Source: JAIQFL01 sp035295745 (lineage in GTDB: Bacteria; Acidobacteriota; Terriglobia; Bryobacterales; Bryobacteraceae). Taken from it: DNA of 64,000 nucleotides. The notes beneath the pieces were generated by a model. It was not told where the DNA came from and made no database searches. It was given only the letters and a program-made list of their open reading frames with translations. Both the position numbers and the translations under genes were made by a program. Below, piece by piece: positions 36,043 through 44,719 of the stretch. Position 1 is the stretch's first letter. Each line of letters begins with the position of its first letter. The stretch covers positions 102,001 through 166,000 of the forward strand of contig DATGIL010000053.1 in assembly GCA_035295745.1 (NCBI GenBank), read 5' to 3'.

Positions 36043-37004
36043 TGTGGACAGTCCTCCAGGGCTTGCAATAGCAATCCCGTAGTATAAGACAGGCACTCAA
36101 TACGGTCTTCGGAGCACGTCAGGACGCCGGACAGGCTGGCGCGCGGACGAGGTGGAAGCGGTACCGGCGGAAAGAAGGTGGCGTGCTTGGGGACCGATGG
36201 GATACCCAGGCTTTCGGCAAGGTCGCGAATAGGGCGCTTGTCGGGCGACGGCTCGGGGCAGAAATCGCGGACGTGGTCTGAGAGGAACGGCTCGATCAAG
36301 CGGACGCCGGCGCTGCGAAAGCAGGCTTGCGTGAGGGGCAGAAGGTCGCAATCCCACTCGTGACGCATTACCTGGTCGGCGCCGTCGCCGGTGACGATGG
36401 AGGAGACGCCGCGCTGCGAGAGTCCTTTGGCGAGCAGGTACTTGGAAACGGGGTGGAGGTTGTAGATGGGGCTCTCGGTTGACGAAACGAACTCCGGTAG
36501 CGAATCGATGAAATCGGCGGCGGTCACGCAAATCGGGCAGAAGGGGATACGCATGGCTTGGGAGAGACGCTCCACTTGCTCGCGCTCGCAGTATCCGGGA
36601 ATGTTGCTCTGGAGATACCACGCGGCTATGCGGTACCCGAGCGATTGAAGGAGCGCGGCGAGTACCCACGAATCGATACCGCCGCTGACCGCGACGTGGA
36701 CCGTTTCGGATGGGGAGAATAAGCTGGCGAGGGCTTGAGTGAGGAGTGAGCTGAGTTCGAGGAATCCGGGTTGGTGGACGTCCGAAAAGCGTCGAGAAGA
36801 GTCTCGACGCGGCAAACAGGAGTGTTCGCGCCACATCGGCTCACACCGGATTCCAACGAATGGGGTGAGCGCCGCCGCGCCTCGGCTATCGGAGTAGCGT
36901 TCGTAGAATTCCGCTGATAACGCGCGCTCTTCCGGCGTGCAATCGGGGAATAGCGCGCGAAGTGTTTCGGCGCGCTGGCCTGTTCGCAGGCGCAGGAAGC
37001 TCAT
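36021..37004 (-). CDS. PP-loop asparagine synthetase-like protein without glutaminase domain
   Basis: The 327-residue product keeps the ATP pyrophosphatase half of asparagine synthetases: SGGIDS at 107-112, TGDGAD at 205-210 and the lysine segment DKRPIRDLAE (255-263). The N-terminal glutamine amidotransferase domain is absent. Proteins of this layout include macrocyclases and beta-lactam synthetase-like enzymes that use an internal amine. Residues about 57-79 are encoded by an in-frame dual-hairpin repeat just before the catalytic region. It overlaps asnB by 22 nt and the radical SAM gene by 4 nt. Substrate unknown. Confidence 0.82.
   Translation of the reverse strand: MSFLRLRTGQRAETLRALFPDCTPEERALSAEFYERYSDSRGAAALTPFVGIRCEPMWREHSCLPRRDSSRRFSDVHQPGFLELSSLLTQALASLFSPSETVHVAVSGGIDSWVLAALLQSLGYRIAAWYLQSNIPGYCEREQVERLSQAMRIPFCPICVTAADFIDSLPEFVSSTESPIYNLHPVSKYLLAKGLSQRGVSSIVTGDGADQVMRHEWDCDLLPLTQACFRSAGVRLIEPFLSDHVRDFCPEPSPDKRPIRDLAESLGIPSVPKHATFFPPVPLPPRPRASLSGVLTCSEDRIECLSYTTGLLLQALEDCPQCVESPA
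36773..36834 (+). repeat. Dual-hairpin repeat, copy H, in frame inside the PP-loop gene
   Basis: Hairpin 1 is of the third stem type, GCGTCGAGA/TCTCGACGC, with loop AGAG. Hairpin 2 has one defect. Relative to the gene the copy is antisense and is translated as a Cys/Arg/Ser-rich peptide without a stop codon. It separates a short N-terminal part from the PP-loop domain. Confidence 0.9.
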
Positions 37005-37828
37005 CGGGCGATCAGTTCGGACAGCATCACCATCTGCTCCCGCTTGCGTGCTACGGCCATGGGCGCTAGTTGCCGATTGGTATCGAGCGGTGCGCAGCCG
37101 CCCTGGCAGAGATAGCAGGACTGCAATGGCTCGGTCTGCTCCAGGTGCGCTTTGATGCGTAGGGCGAGCGCGTGGGCATCGGGATCGCTCACGGGGACGC
37201 CGTCATCGAGAAAAGCCTGCGGATCGGATGCGAACTTCTGCACGTACTGCGGGCGGGTGCAGCAGTAGAAACGGCCGTGTTTGATGCTGTTGCAGCGGTG
37301 GCGGATCCAGCAATCAGCGAAGGTGCGAACGGTCTCCGCGCGATCCGCGAGCTGCGTGCGGTCCAAACACGTGAACTGGTCCTGCACCTTCCAGTTCACC
37401 TCGATGTTGCGGCGCCGGCCCTCGCGCGCGATGAATCGAATGACCGATTTGGGCAGCGCGGGCTCGGGATATAGCGAGACGGCGATCATGTCGAGGCAAT
37501 CCCATCCGCGGGGCGTGAGCCGCTCGATCAGAAACGCGTTGGTCGTGAGCTGAATCCGGCCTCCGACGGCGAGCCCCCTGGCGATAACCAGCAGACGCTC
37601 CAGTTCGGGGTGCAGGAGAGGCTCACCACCGACGATCTTGAGAAACTGCGGCGCCACGACACGGCTAACGGCGCGGAGATCTCGTTCGAACTCCACCGGA
37701 TCGGCGAACCACTTCTTGAGGATCGGCGAGAACGAGCAGCAGTGATCGCAGCGCAAGTTGCAGTGGTCGGCGATGTGGTATTCGAGCGCCCGGGTCTGCA
37801 CCTTGCCGTCGGCGATGCTGTATTCCAT
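37001..37828 (-). CDS. Radical SAM protein with Cys-rich C-terminus
   Basis: The 275-residue product has the radical SAM cluster motif C23-x3-C27-x2-C30 (DHCNLRCDHCC) and the SAM-binding GGEP (67-70). Seven further cysteines (173, 179, 189, 190, 238, 241, 245) could hold one or two auxiliary iron-sulfur clusters, as in SPASM/Twitch enzymes that modify peptides or sugars. It is the first gene of the five-gene minus-strand operon. Apart from these motifs the family is not identified. No precursor-peptide gene could be recognised beside it. Confidence 0.87.
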   Translation of the reverse strand: MEYSIADGKVQTRALEYHIADHCNLRCDHCCSFSPILKKWFADPVEFERDLRAVSRVVAPQFLKIVGGEPLLHPELERLLVIARGLAVGGRIQLTTNAFLIERLTPRGWDCLDMIAVSLYPEPALPKSVIRFIAREGRRRNIEVNWKVQDQFTCLDRTQLADRAETVRTFADCWIRHRCNSIKHGRFYCCTRPQYVQKFASDPQAFLDDGVPVSDPDAHALALRIKAHLEQTEPLQSCYLCQGGCAPLDTNRQLAPMAVARKREQMVMLSELIAR

Positions 37829-37841
37829 AGTTGTACGCTAT

Positions 37842-37883
37842 GCTTTAGCTTGCCGAAACTTCCATTCACCGGCAAGCTCAAGC
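37842..37883. promoter_or_regulatory. Palindrome upstream of the radical SAM operon
   Basis: AGCTTGCCG (37847-37855) and CGGCAAGCT (37870-37878) form perfect 9-bp arms. One mismatch later the match continues for four more bases, giving 14-bp arms with a 14-nt spacer. It lies 13 bp upstream of the radical SAM start codon and overlaps the presumed start of the divergent membrane protein, so it could be an operator serving both. Confidence 0.45.
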
Positions 37884-39727
37884 ATATTGTACTGCTGGCG
37901 GCAGTGGTGTTCCTGTGCCTGTCGCCAACGCTGCGCAATGGATTCACCGGGTACGACGACCCGGAGTACGTCACGGAGAACCCGCATGTCGCCGGCGGGC
38001 TAACCGCACAGAACATCGTCTGGGCCTTCACGGCGGCGCATTCCAGCAACTGGCATCCGCTCACCTGGCTGTCGCACGCGCTGGATTGCGAGCTCTTCGG
38101 ATTGGCGCCGGCCGGCCATCATCTCACCAGCCTGCTGATCCACGTTGCCAATACGGTCCTGCTCTTTCTGTGGTTGAGCGGCGCTACGGGATCGCCCACA
38201 CGCGCTGCTGCGGTGGCGCTGATCTTCGGCGTGCATCCGGCCCACGTGGAGTCGGTGGCGTGGGTGGCCGAGCGGAAGGACGTCCTGAGCACTATGTTTG
38301 GAATGCTCGCGCTGATCGCATATACCAGCTACTCAAGGAGGCCGGGGACGGGTCGTTATTGCCTGATGGCAGCGCTGTTCGCCGCAGCGCTGCTATCGAA
38401 GCCTATGCTGGTGACTCTGCCACTGCTGATGCTGCTGTTGGATTGGTGGCCGTTGGCGCGCAAAGAGAGTCCGCGGCGCCTGATTCTGGAGAAGCTTCCG
38501 CTGCTGGCGTTGTCCGGGCTGGCTGCGGCCGCCGCTGTGTGGGCACAGCGACAGAACGCATCGATGGCCGGCCTCGATCAGTTGCCGCTCTCGTGGAGGC
38601 TCTCAAATGCGGCAGTCTCGTACATCCGGTACCTGGCGAAGATGGCGTGGCCTACGAAGCTGGCAGTCTTCTACCCGTTCCCCCTGCATGGGACTCCGGC
38701 GTGGCAGGCCGCGGGATGTCTGCTACTGCTGGCGGCGATTTCGTGGACGGCGTTCGCAGTACGCTCACGCAGTCCGTGGCTGGCGGTGGGATGGGCTTGG
38801 TACGTGGTGAGCCTGCTGCCGGTGATCGGGATTGTGCAAGTAGGGATGCAGGCGATGGCCGATCGTTATCTGTACCTGCCGATGATCGGGCTGCTCATCG
38901 CGCTCGCCTGGTCGTGCGAAGCCCGCTTCCTGGTGCCTGCCACAGCTCTGGTGGCGGCGGCCTGCGGCGTTCTCTCGTGGCGACAAGTGCATTACTGGCA
39001 GGATGGTGTCGCGCTGTTCACGCACGCGATCGCTTTCACAGAGGACAACTACACGGCCCACAATAATCTGGGCGTTGAACTGGATCGGCGGGGGCGATTC
39101 GACGAGGCGCTGGCGGAGTATCGGGAAACGCTGCGCATTAAGCCCGGCGACCGGCACGGCGAGGAGAATTATGCGCAGGCAAACTTCGCCAGGGGTGAGA
39201 GGCTCATGGGCCAGGGAGCGCTGCGGGAAGCACTGGCGAGTTTCCAGGAAGGACTGCGGTATCGGCCGCGCAACGCTCTGGCCCATGCGGATGCCGGACT
39301 GGTGCTGACCCAACAGCAAGATTCCAACGCTGCCATGGCGGAGTTGCGGCGCGCTCTCGAGCTCGATCCCACGGTGGCGCGGGCGCATTTGGGGCTCGGC
39401 GCACTGCTGGCGAGGTCAGGGCAAACGGAGCAGGCGGGTCAGCAATTCGATGAGGCGGTGCATTACGATCCAGCGAATGTGGAGGCGCGTTTCGATCTGG
39501 GGCTGGTGCGCGCCGCTTCGGGACGGAACTTGGAAGCGATCGAGTCTTTCGATGTGGCGCTTCGTTTGCGGCCAGGCTTCGGTGAAGCACACGCAGCACG
39601 TGCGGGAGCTTTAGCGGCGATGGCGCGATACGAAGAGGCCTGGAGCGAGGTGCAGGCCGCGAAGGCGGCGCATGTCGAGGTGGACGCGGCCTTCGCGGCG
39701 CGGCTCGCAGCACACATCAAGCGGTGA
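37850..39727 (+). CDS. Polytopic membrane protein with C-terminal TPR repeats
   Basis: The protein has about 625 residues: roughly ten hydrophobic segments in the first 370 residues, with the family stretch RNGFTGYDDPEYVTENPHV after the first helix, then five or so TPR units (FDEALAEYRETLRIKPGD, NAMAELRRALELDPTVARAH). This matches membrane glycosyltransferase-like/TPR proteins of the TMTC type; the outer loop GYDDPEYV resembles their acidic motif. Enzymatic activity is not established. The start is uncertain: TTG 37850 precedes the first helix with no ribosome-binding site. The open frame extends to 37610, but that overlaps the divergent radical SAM gene. Confidence 0.75.
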   Translation: MPKLPFTGKLKHIVLLAAVVFLCLSPTLRNGFTGYDDPEYVTENPHVAGGLTAQNIVWAFTAAHSSNWHPLTWLSHALDCELFGLAPAGHHLTSLLIHVANTVLLFLWLSGATGSPTRAAAVALIFGVHPAHVESVAWVAERKDVLSTMFGMLALIAYTSYSRRPGTGRYCLMAALFAAALLSKPMLVTLPLLMLLLDWWPLARKESPRRLILEKLPLLALSGLAAAAAVWAQRQNASMAGLDQLPLSWRLSNAAVSYIRYLAKMAWPTKLAVFYPFPLHGTPAWQAAGCLLLLAAISWTAFAVRSRSPWLAVGWAWYVVSLLPVIGIVQVGMQAMADRYLYLPMIGLLIALAWSCEARFLVPATALVAAACGVLSWRQVHYWQDGVALFTHAIAFTEDNYTAHNNLGVELDRRGRFDEALAEYRETLRIKPGDRHGEENYAQANFARGERLMGQGALREALASFQEGLRYRPRNALAHADAGLVLTQQQDSNAAMAELRRALELDPTVARAHLGLGALLARSGQTEQAGQQFDEAVHYDPANVEARFDLGLVRAASGRNLEAIESFDVALRLRPGFGEAHAARAGALAAMARYEEAWSEVQAAKAAHVEVDAAFAARLAAHIKR

Positions 39728-40343
39728 AATCGACCTCGACGGTGCTTCTCACTTCCACGCGGATGCCGTTCAGTCGCGTGGGATGGTACTGCCACTGTCG
39801 CACAGCGTCCACCGCTGGCTGGATCAGGTGTGACGGTCCGGCTAACGGGTCGACCTCTGCGACAGTCCCCGCTTTCGTAACGAGAATCGCCAATTGCACT
39901 ACGCCGCCCTCCTCGCCGGGAGCAAGGGAGAACGAGGGGCGCGTCTGGGTGATTAACATGCGAGCCTGAACGGCTGGTTCGATCTTGATTCGCTGCGGAA
40001 ACGCCACCTTATCGTAGATCGTGAAATTGACTGCGTCATCGCAAGGCGAGAGTCCGAAGTTACGCGTCATCTTCTCTCGGAACCCGGGAGGAGACTTGAG
40101 CATCGCGTTTGTGTGTCCAGTGAGGATTTCCTCGCGGGTCCCCACGTTGTTGATCATGATATCGAGATGATCGTCAAACGTCTGAATAGCCTCAAGCGAC
40201 TGGTCCAGGAGATCTTGCGTGAGCACCTGGCCTTCGCGAATGGGCAGTTTCTGTAGCAGCCCTGCACGCGCCGCATCCGATACGAAGCTAGTGGAGATCC
40301 TCCAAACGACTCGCGGCAGGCAGAATTGGTCCGGCAGGTCCAT
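39717..40343 (-). CDS. TonB C-terminal domain protein
   Basis: The 208-residue product ends in a TonB_C-like domain (about 125-208; GGVVQLAILVTKAGTVAEVDPL and AVDAVRQWQYHPTRLNG). The N-terminal part contains GLLQKLPIREGQVLTQDLLDQSLEAIQTFDDHL, which resembles a POTRA-like unit. No signal peptide or membrane helix is visible, which is unusual for a TonB energy transducer; the real start may lie elsewhere or the protein may need a partner. Its 3' end overlaps the convergent TPR gene by 11 nt. Confidence 0.65.
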   Translation of the reverse strand: MDLPDQFCLPRVVWRISTSFVSDAARAGLLQKLPIREGQVLTQDLLDQSLEAIQTFDDHLDIMINNVGTREEILTGHTNAMLKSPPGFREKMTRNFGLSPCDDAVNFTIYDKVAFPQRIKIEPAVQARMLITQTRPSFSLAPGEEGGVVQLAILVTKAGTVAEVDPLAGPSHLIQPAVDAVRQWQYHPTRLNGIRVEVRSTVEVDFTA

Positions 40344-40485
40344 AGTCTGAGCCCTCCAGCTTACCTTCTATAATTGTATGCACGCTTGGGGCGGCACGAT
40401 TCGGGCCACTTTGCTTCTGTCCCGGATTTTGATACCTTACTAACCGTCTGGGGACATCGCCCGCAATGGGCGCTGGGATGCGTAA

Positions 40486-40956
40486 ATGAAACGTAAGATA
40501 TCTCTCACCATCAACGGGAAACCATACACCGATGAAGTCGAGCCGCGGCTCCTTCTGATTCACTACTTGCGCGAGGTCGCGGGCCTGACCGGTCCGCATA
40601 TCGGCTGCGAGACCTCGATATGCGGCGCTTGCACCGTGATGCTCGACGGGCGGACGGTCAAATCCTGCACCATGTTCGCGGTGCAGGCTGATGGCCACAA
40701 GATCGTCACCATCGAGGGTCTGGCGGCCGACGGGCAACTTGACGCGATGCAAGAAGCCTTTTGGAACGAGCATGGCCTACAGTGCGGATTTTGTACGCCC
40801 GGAATGATTCTCAGCGCGCGGCAATTGCTGGCCGACCATCCGAACCCCAGCGACCAGGAGATCCGCCACGGCCTCGAGGGCAATCTCTGCCGATGCACCG
40901 GTTATCAGCACATTGTGAACGCCGTGCGGGCGGCCGCGGGAAAGGCGGGTGCGTAA
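40486..40956 (+). CDS. coxS: Molybdenum hydroxylase small 2Fe-2S subunit (CoxS type)
   Basis: The 156-residue product binds two 2Fe-2S clusters: a plant-type ferredoxin site (C41, C46, C49, C61) and a helical domain site (C100, C103, C135, C137; CGFCTPGM and CRCTGY). It passes electrons between the molybdenum and FAD subunits. It is the first gene of a coxS-coxL-coxM-coxG series on one strand, the gene order typical of form II CO dehydrogenase-like enzymes. A TATAAT box lies at 40369-40374. Confidence 0.94.
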   Translation: MKRKISLTINGKPYTDEVEPRLLLIHYLREVAGLTGPHIGCETSICGACTVMLDGRTVKSCTMFAVQADGHKIVTIEGLAADGQLDAMQEAFWNEHGLQCGFCTPGMILSARQLLADHPNPSDQEIRHGLEGNLCRCTGYQHIVNAVRAAAGKAGA

Positions 40957-40959
40957 GTC

Positions 40960-43293
40960 ATGGCGACTACCATCAGCAAGCCGGAAACCCTGGTCGGCAA
41001 GAGCATCCGGCGGCAGGAAGATCCGCGCCTCATCACCGGCACCGCCACCTATCTGGACGATATCAAGATGCCAGGCATGCACCATGCATGCATCGTGCGC
41101 AGTCCGCATGGCGCGGCGCGGATCCGCAGTGTCAACACGGCGGCGGCACTCGCACTTCCGGGAGTCGCGGCAGTGTTCACCGGCGCCGATATCAAGGATC
41201 TGGGCGCGGTTCCGACGGCGTCCTCGCTGCCCGGCCTCCGCGTGCCGCACCATCATCTGCTGGCGCAGGATCGCGTCTACTATGCGGGCCATCCCGTCGC
41301 AGTAGTGGTCGCCACCGACCGTTACATCGCGGCGGACGCGGCCGACCTGGTGGAGGTCGATTACGAACCAACGCCCGCCGTGGCCGACCCTGAAAAGGCG
41401 CTCGCGCCCGGTGCGCCCGCGGTCCACCCGCAGTGGCCCGACAATATCGCATTCACATTTCATCAGGAGGGCGGCGACACTGCGCAGGCGTTCCGCGACG
41501 CGGAGGTGGTGGTCAAGCAGCGCATCACCAGCCAGCGCCTGATTCCGACGGCGATCGAAACGCGCGGCGTGGTGGCCGAATGGCGGCAGGGCGACAAGGC
41601 GGTGACGATGTACTCGTCCACGCAGATTCCGCACCTGCTGCGCACCATCTGCGCGGCAATTCTGGGGATGCCTGAGAATCATCTACGCGTGATCACTCCG
41701 GAAGTAGGCGGCGGATTCGGGTCCAAGCTGAATGTTTATGCCGAGGAAGCGCTGATGTGCTTCATCGCAAAGCGCATCGGCAAGCCGGTGAAGTGGGTGG
41801 AGTCGCGCCGCGAGAATTTCCAGTGCACCATCCACGGCCGCGGGCATGTGGACTACTATGAACTCGCGGCCAAGCGCGACGGTACGATGCTGGGTCTGAA
41901 GCTCAAGCTGATCCAAGATCTGGGCGCGTATCATCAGCTCCTGACGCCCGCGATTCCTACGCTCTCTGTGCTGATGATGCCGGGACTCTACAAGTTCAAG
42001 AGCATCACGGCGGACATCATCGGCACCTTCACCAATTGCGTGCCGACCGACGCGTATCGGGGCGCAGGGCGGCCGGAAGCCACGCACGGCATCGAGCGCA
42101 TGGTGGACATTCTGGCGGCCGAGTTGAAGATGGACCCCGTAGAGATCCGCAGGAAGAATTTCGTGGGCAAGGACGAGTTCCCCTACGCGACCACCACCGG
42201 ACTCACTTACGACAGCGGTAACTACGGAGCGCCATTAGACAAAGCGCTGGCCGCAGTCGACTACGCGGCACGGCGCGAGGAGCAGGTGGAGGCACGCAAG
42301 GCTGGCCGGCTGATGGGCATCGGGATCTCGGCTTACGGCGAGATCTGTGCGATGGGCCCGTCTGCCGCGATGCCAGCGGGCGGGTGGGAGAGCGCGACGG
42401 TCAAGATCGAGCCATCGGGCAAGGTCACGGTGATGACCGGCGCATCGCCACACGGGCAAGGCGAGGAGACGACCTTCGCGCAGATCGCGGCCGACGAACT
42501 CGGGGTGGATATCAACGATGTGATGGTGGTGCACGGCGACACGTCGGTGGTGCAGTACGGCATTGGCACGTTCGGCAGCCGTGGCACGGCGGTGGGCGGT
42601 GCGGCGCTGTTCTACGCGTTGCAGGAGTTGAAGGCGAAGATCCGCAAGTTCGGGGTGATGCTGCTGGGGAGCGAGAACGTGGCGCTGGTGGGAGGCTCCT
42701 GCGTCGATCAGGAGACGGGCAAGTCCGTCTCGTTTGCGGAGATGGTGACGGCCGCGCATCACGCCAAGACACTGCCACCCAACACGCAGCCTGGACTGGT
42801 GGCGACGCACTTCTGGGAGCCGCCCAACTTCACGTTCCCGTTTGGCGCGCATATTGTGGTGACCGAAGTGGACCGCGATACCGGGGCGATTCAGATTCGC
42901 CGCTATGTGGCGGTCGACGATTGCGGCAAGGTGATCAATCCGCTGCTGGTCTCGGGGCAGGTACACGGCGGAGTGGCGCAGGGGCTCGGCCAGGCGCTGT
43001 GGGAAGAGGCCGTGTACGATGACGATGCGCAACTGGTGAGCGGCGAGCTTACCGACTATGCGCTCCCGCGGGCGCATTTCATGCCGTTCATCGAAAGCAG
43101 CCACACGGAAACGCCATCGCCGGTGAATCCGCTGGGCGTAAAAGGGGTGGGCGAGGCCGGCACGATCGGCTGTTCGCCCGCTGTGGTGAATTCGGTGGTG
43201 GATGCGCTGGCGCCTCTGGGTGTGCGGCACATCGATATGCCGCTTACCCCGCAAAAGATCTGGAAGCTCATTCAGGCAGGAGGCCACGCATGA
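40960..43293 (+). CDS. coxL: Molybdenum hydroxylase large subunit, form II CoxL type
   Basis: The 777-residue molybdopterin-binding subunit has the active-site loop AYRGAGR at 365-371. That signature marks form II CoxL-like proteins; true CO dehydrogenases (form I) carry AYxCSFR. The substrate is therefore uncertain: an aldehyde, an aromatic compound or another small molecule. Other family stretches present are VGGGFGSKLNVY, GQGEETTFAQIAADELGV and GVKGVGEAGTIG. It lies 3 nt after coxS and overlaps coxM by 4 nt. Confidence 0.93.
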   Translation: MATTISKPETLVGKSIRRQEDPRLITGTATYLDDIKMPGMHHACIVRSPHGAARIRSVNTAAALALPGVAAVFTGADIKDLGAVPTASSLPGLRVPHHHLLAQDRVYYAGHPVAVVVATDRYIAADAADLVEVDYEPTPAVADPEKALAPGAPAVHPQWPDNIAFTFHQEGGDTAQAFRDAEVVVKQRITSQRLIPTAIETRGVVAEWRQGDKAVTMYSSTQIPHLLRTICAAILGMPENHLRVITPEVGGGFGSKLNVYAEEALMCFIAKRIGKPVKWVESRRENFQCTIHGRGHVDYYELAAKRDGTMLGLKLKLIQDLGAYHQLLTPAIPTLSVLMMPGLYKFKSITADIIGTFTNCVPTDAYRGAGRPEATHGIERMVDILAAELKMDPVEIRRKNFVGKDEFPYATTTGLTYDSGNYGAPLDKALAAVDYAARREEQVEARKAGRLMGIGISAYGEICAMGPSAAMPAGGWESATVKIEPSGKVTVMTGASPHGQGEETTFAQIAADELGVDINDVMVVHGDTSVVQYGIGTFGSRGTAVGGAALFYALQELKAKIRKFGVMLLGSENVALVGGSCVDQETGKSVSFAEMVTAAHHAKTLPPNTQPGLVATHFWEPPNFTFPFGAHIVVTEVDRDTGAIQIRRYVAVDDCGKVINPLLVSGQVHGGVAQGLGQALWEEAVYDDDAQLVSGELTDYALPRAHFMPFIESSHTETPSPVNPLGVKGVGEAGTIGCSPAVVNSVVDALAPLGVRHIDMPLTPQKIWKLIQAGGHA

Positions 43294-44135
43294 TTCCGCA
43301 GTCATTCGAGTACACCGCTCCCCAGACTCTGAAAGAGGCGCTCGCGCTCATCGAAGGAGGAGAGCGCAAGATCCTGGCGGGAGGAATGAGTCTGATTCCG
43401 CTGATGAAGCTGCGGCTGGCGCAGCCGGCCGAAGTGGTGGATCTGGGCCGTGTTCCCGGGCTCAACTACATCAGCGAGACGGATGGCGTAGTGCGCATCG
43501 GCGCGATGTCGACCCATCATGCGGTGGAGACGTCTCCGGTGCTCCGCGCGCATTGCCCGCTGCTGGCGGAGACAGCCGCTATGATCGGCGATCCGCAGGT
43601 GCGCAATATGGGGACGATGGGCGGCAGCATCGCGCACGCCGACCCCGCGGCCGACTATCCCGCTTCCCTGGTGGCGCTCGAGGCGCGCATCCGGCTGGTC
43701 TCGGCGCACTCGGAGCGGACGGTAGAGGCTTCAGAATTCTTTCAGGACGCGTTTACGACGTCGCTCGAACCCGGTGAGATTGTGCTGGAGGTCGAGGTGC
43801 CGGTGGAACCATCGAACGAAGGCTCCCGCTATGAGAAGTTCGCGCATCCGGCCTCGGGGTTCGCGGTGGTCGGCGTCGCGGCGCGGATTCGCAAGAGCGG
43901 CGACCGCATCGCCATGGCGCGGATCGGCGTGACCGGCATGGGAACTCATGCGTTCCGCGATCGCGCGGCGGAACAGGTGCTTGAAAGCGGAGGCACGATC
44001 GCGGATGCCGCGGCGATTGTAGGCGCCGGGGAGCAGCCGAATTCCGACCTGTTTGCTTCGGCGGATTATCGTCTCCATCTGGCGCGGATTCACGCGGCGA
44101 GGGCGTTGACGGCGGCGTTATCGAGGGCGTCGTGA
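43290..44135 (+). CDS. coxM: Molybdenum hydroxylase FAD subunit (CoxM type)
   Basis: The 281-residue product binds FAD through AGGMSLIPLMK (about 31-41) and the segment NMGTMGGSIAHADPAADYP near 108-126. It accepts electrons from the iron-sulfur subunit and passes them to an acceptor. The gene overlaps coxL and coxG by 4 nt each, so the four proteins are translationally coupled. Order S-L-M agrees with a form II enzyme. Confidence 0.93.
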   Translation: MIPQSFEYTAPQTLKEALALIEGGERKILAGGMSLIPLMKLRLAQPAEVVDLGRVPGLNYISETDGVVRIGAMSTHHAVETSPVLRAHCPLLAETAAMIGDPQVRNMGTMGGSIAHADPAADYPASLVALEARIRLVSAHSERTVEASEFFQDAFTTSLEPGEIVLEVEVPVEPSNEGSRYEKFAHPASGFAVVGVAARIRKSGDRIAMARIGVTGMGTHAFRDRAAEQVLESGGTIADAAAIVGAGEQPNSDLFASADYRLHLARIHAARALTAALSRAS

Positions 44136-44593
44136 AGGTTTCGGGGTCGTATGTGGTGCCGGTTCCGCAGGAGCGTGCGTACGCGCTTCTGCAGGACCCG
44201 GCGATTCTTACCAAGTGCATGCCCGGCTGCGAGGGCTTGGATCTGATTGGCGAGAACGAGTATGCCATGCGCATGAAGATGGTGCTGGCAAGTGTTTCGG
44301 GACTGTTCGCAGGCAAAGTGAAGATTTCGGAAGCGAATCCGCCCGCGAGCTTTCGGCTGATCGTGGAGGGCAATGGCAAGATCGGATTCATGAAAGGCGA
44401 GGGGCTGCTCACGCTGTCGCCGTCGGGTGACGGAACGAATGTTCAGTACGAGGGCGACGTGCACGTAGGCGGGACGATTGCGAACGTCGGGCAGCGATTG
44501 CTGGATACGACGGCGCGTATGCTGATCAAGCGATTCTTCGAAAAATTGGCGTCGGAGGCGGGGCAGTCGGAGAGACGGCTGGCGGCGGATTGA
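44132..44593 (+). CDS. coxG: CoxG-like SRPBCC protein
   Basis: The 153-residue protein resembles the CO dehydrogenase subunit G family, which has an SRPBCC lipid/hydrophobic-pocket fold. Features are VPQERAYALLQDPAILTKCMPGCEGL at the start and FEKLASEAGQ near the end. CoxG anchors or helps assemble molybdenum hydroxylases. The start is GTG, overlapping the coxM stop by 4 nt. A repeat lies directly after the stop codon. Confidence 0.9.
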   Translation: MKVSGSYVVPVPQERAYALLQDPAILTKCMPGCEGLDLIGENEYAMRMKMVLASVSGLFAGKVKISEANPPASFRLIVEGNGKIGFMKGEGLLTLSPSGDGTNVQYEGDVHVGGTIANVGQRLLDTTARMLIKRFFEKLASEAGQSERRLAAD

Positions 44594-44596
44594 GTG

Positions 44597-44630
44597 GTGG
44601 CGCGGACACTCGTGTCTGCCGCGTCGAGAC
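44597..44630 (-). repeat. Truncated dual-hairpin repeat, copy I, reverse orientation
   Basis: Only hairpin 2 (loop CGAG, one mismatch) and the right arm of hairpin 1 remain, in the orientation opposite to every full copy in the window. It begins 3 nt after the coxG stop and faces copy J about 90 bp away, forming a convergent pair. Confidence 0.82.
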
Positions 44631-44719
44631 TCCCAACGCTTTCATTTCTCGGCGCGAGCTTGAGAGCAGACTCGCCGGATACTACGCAGACTCGAAGATC
44701 ACCACCCCCTGCGGAGTTT

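Noticed and set aside
36043..36096. Longer start for asnB
   Set aside because: It would place the essential cysteine at residue 20; GTG 36042 gives Cys2 with GGAGG upstream.
37610..37849. N-terminal extension of the TPR membrane protein
   Set aside because: It lies antisense to the start of the radical SAM gene and lacks the hydrophobic character of the protein; the first helix begins after 37850.
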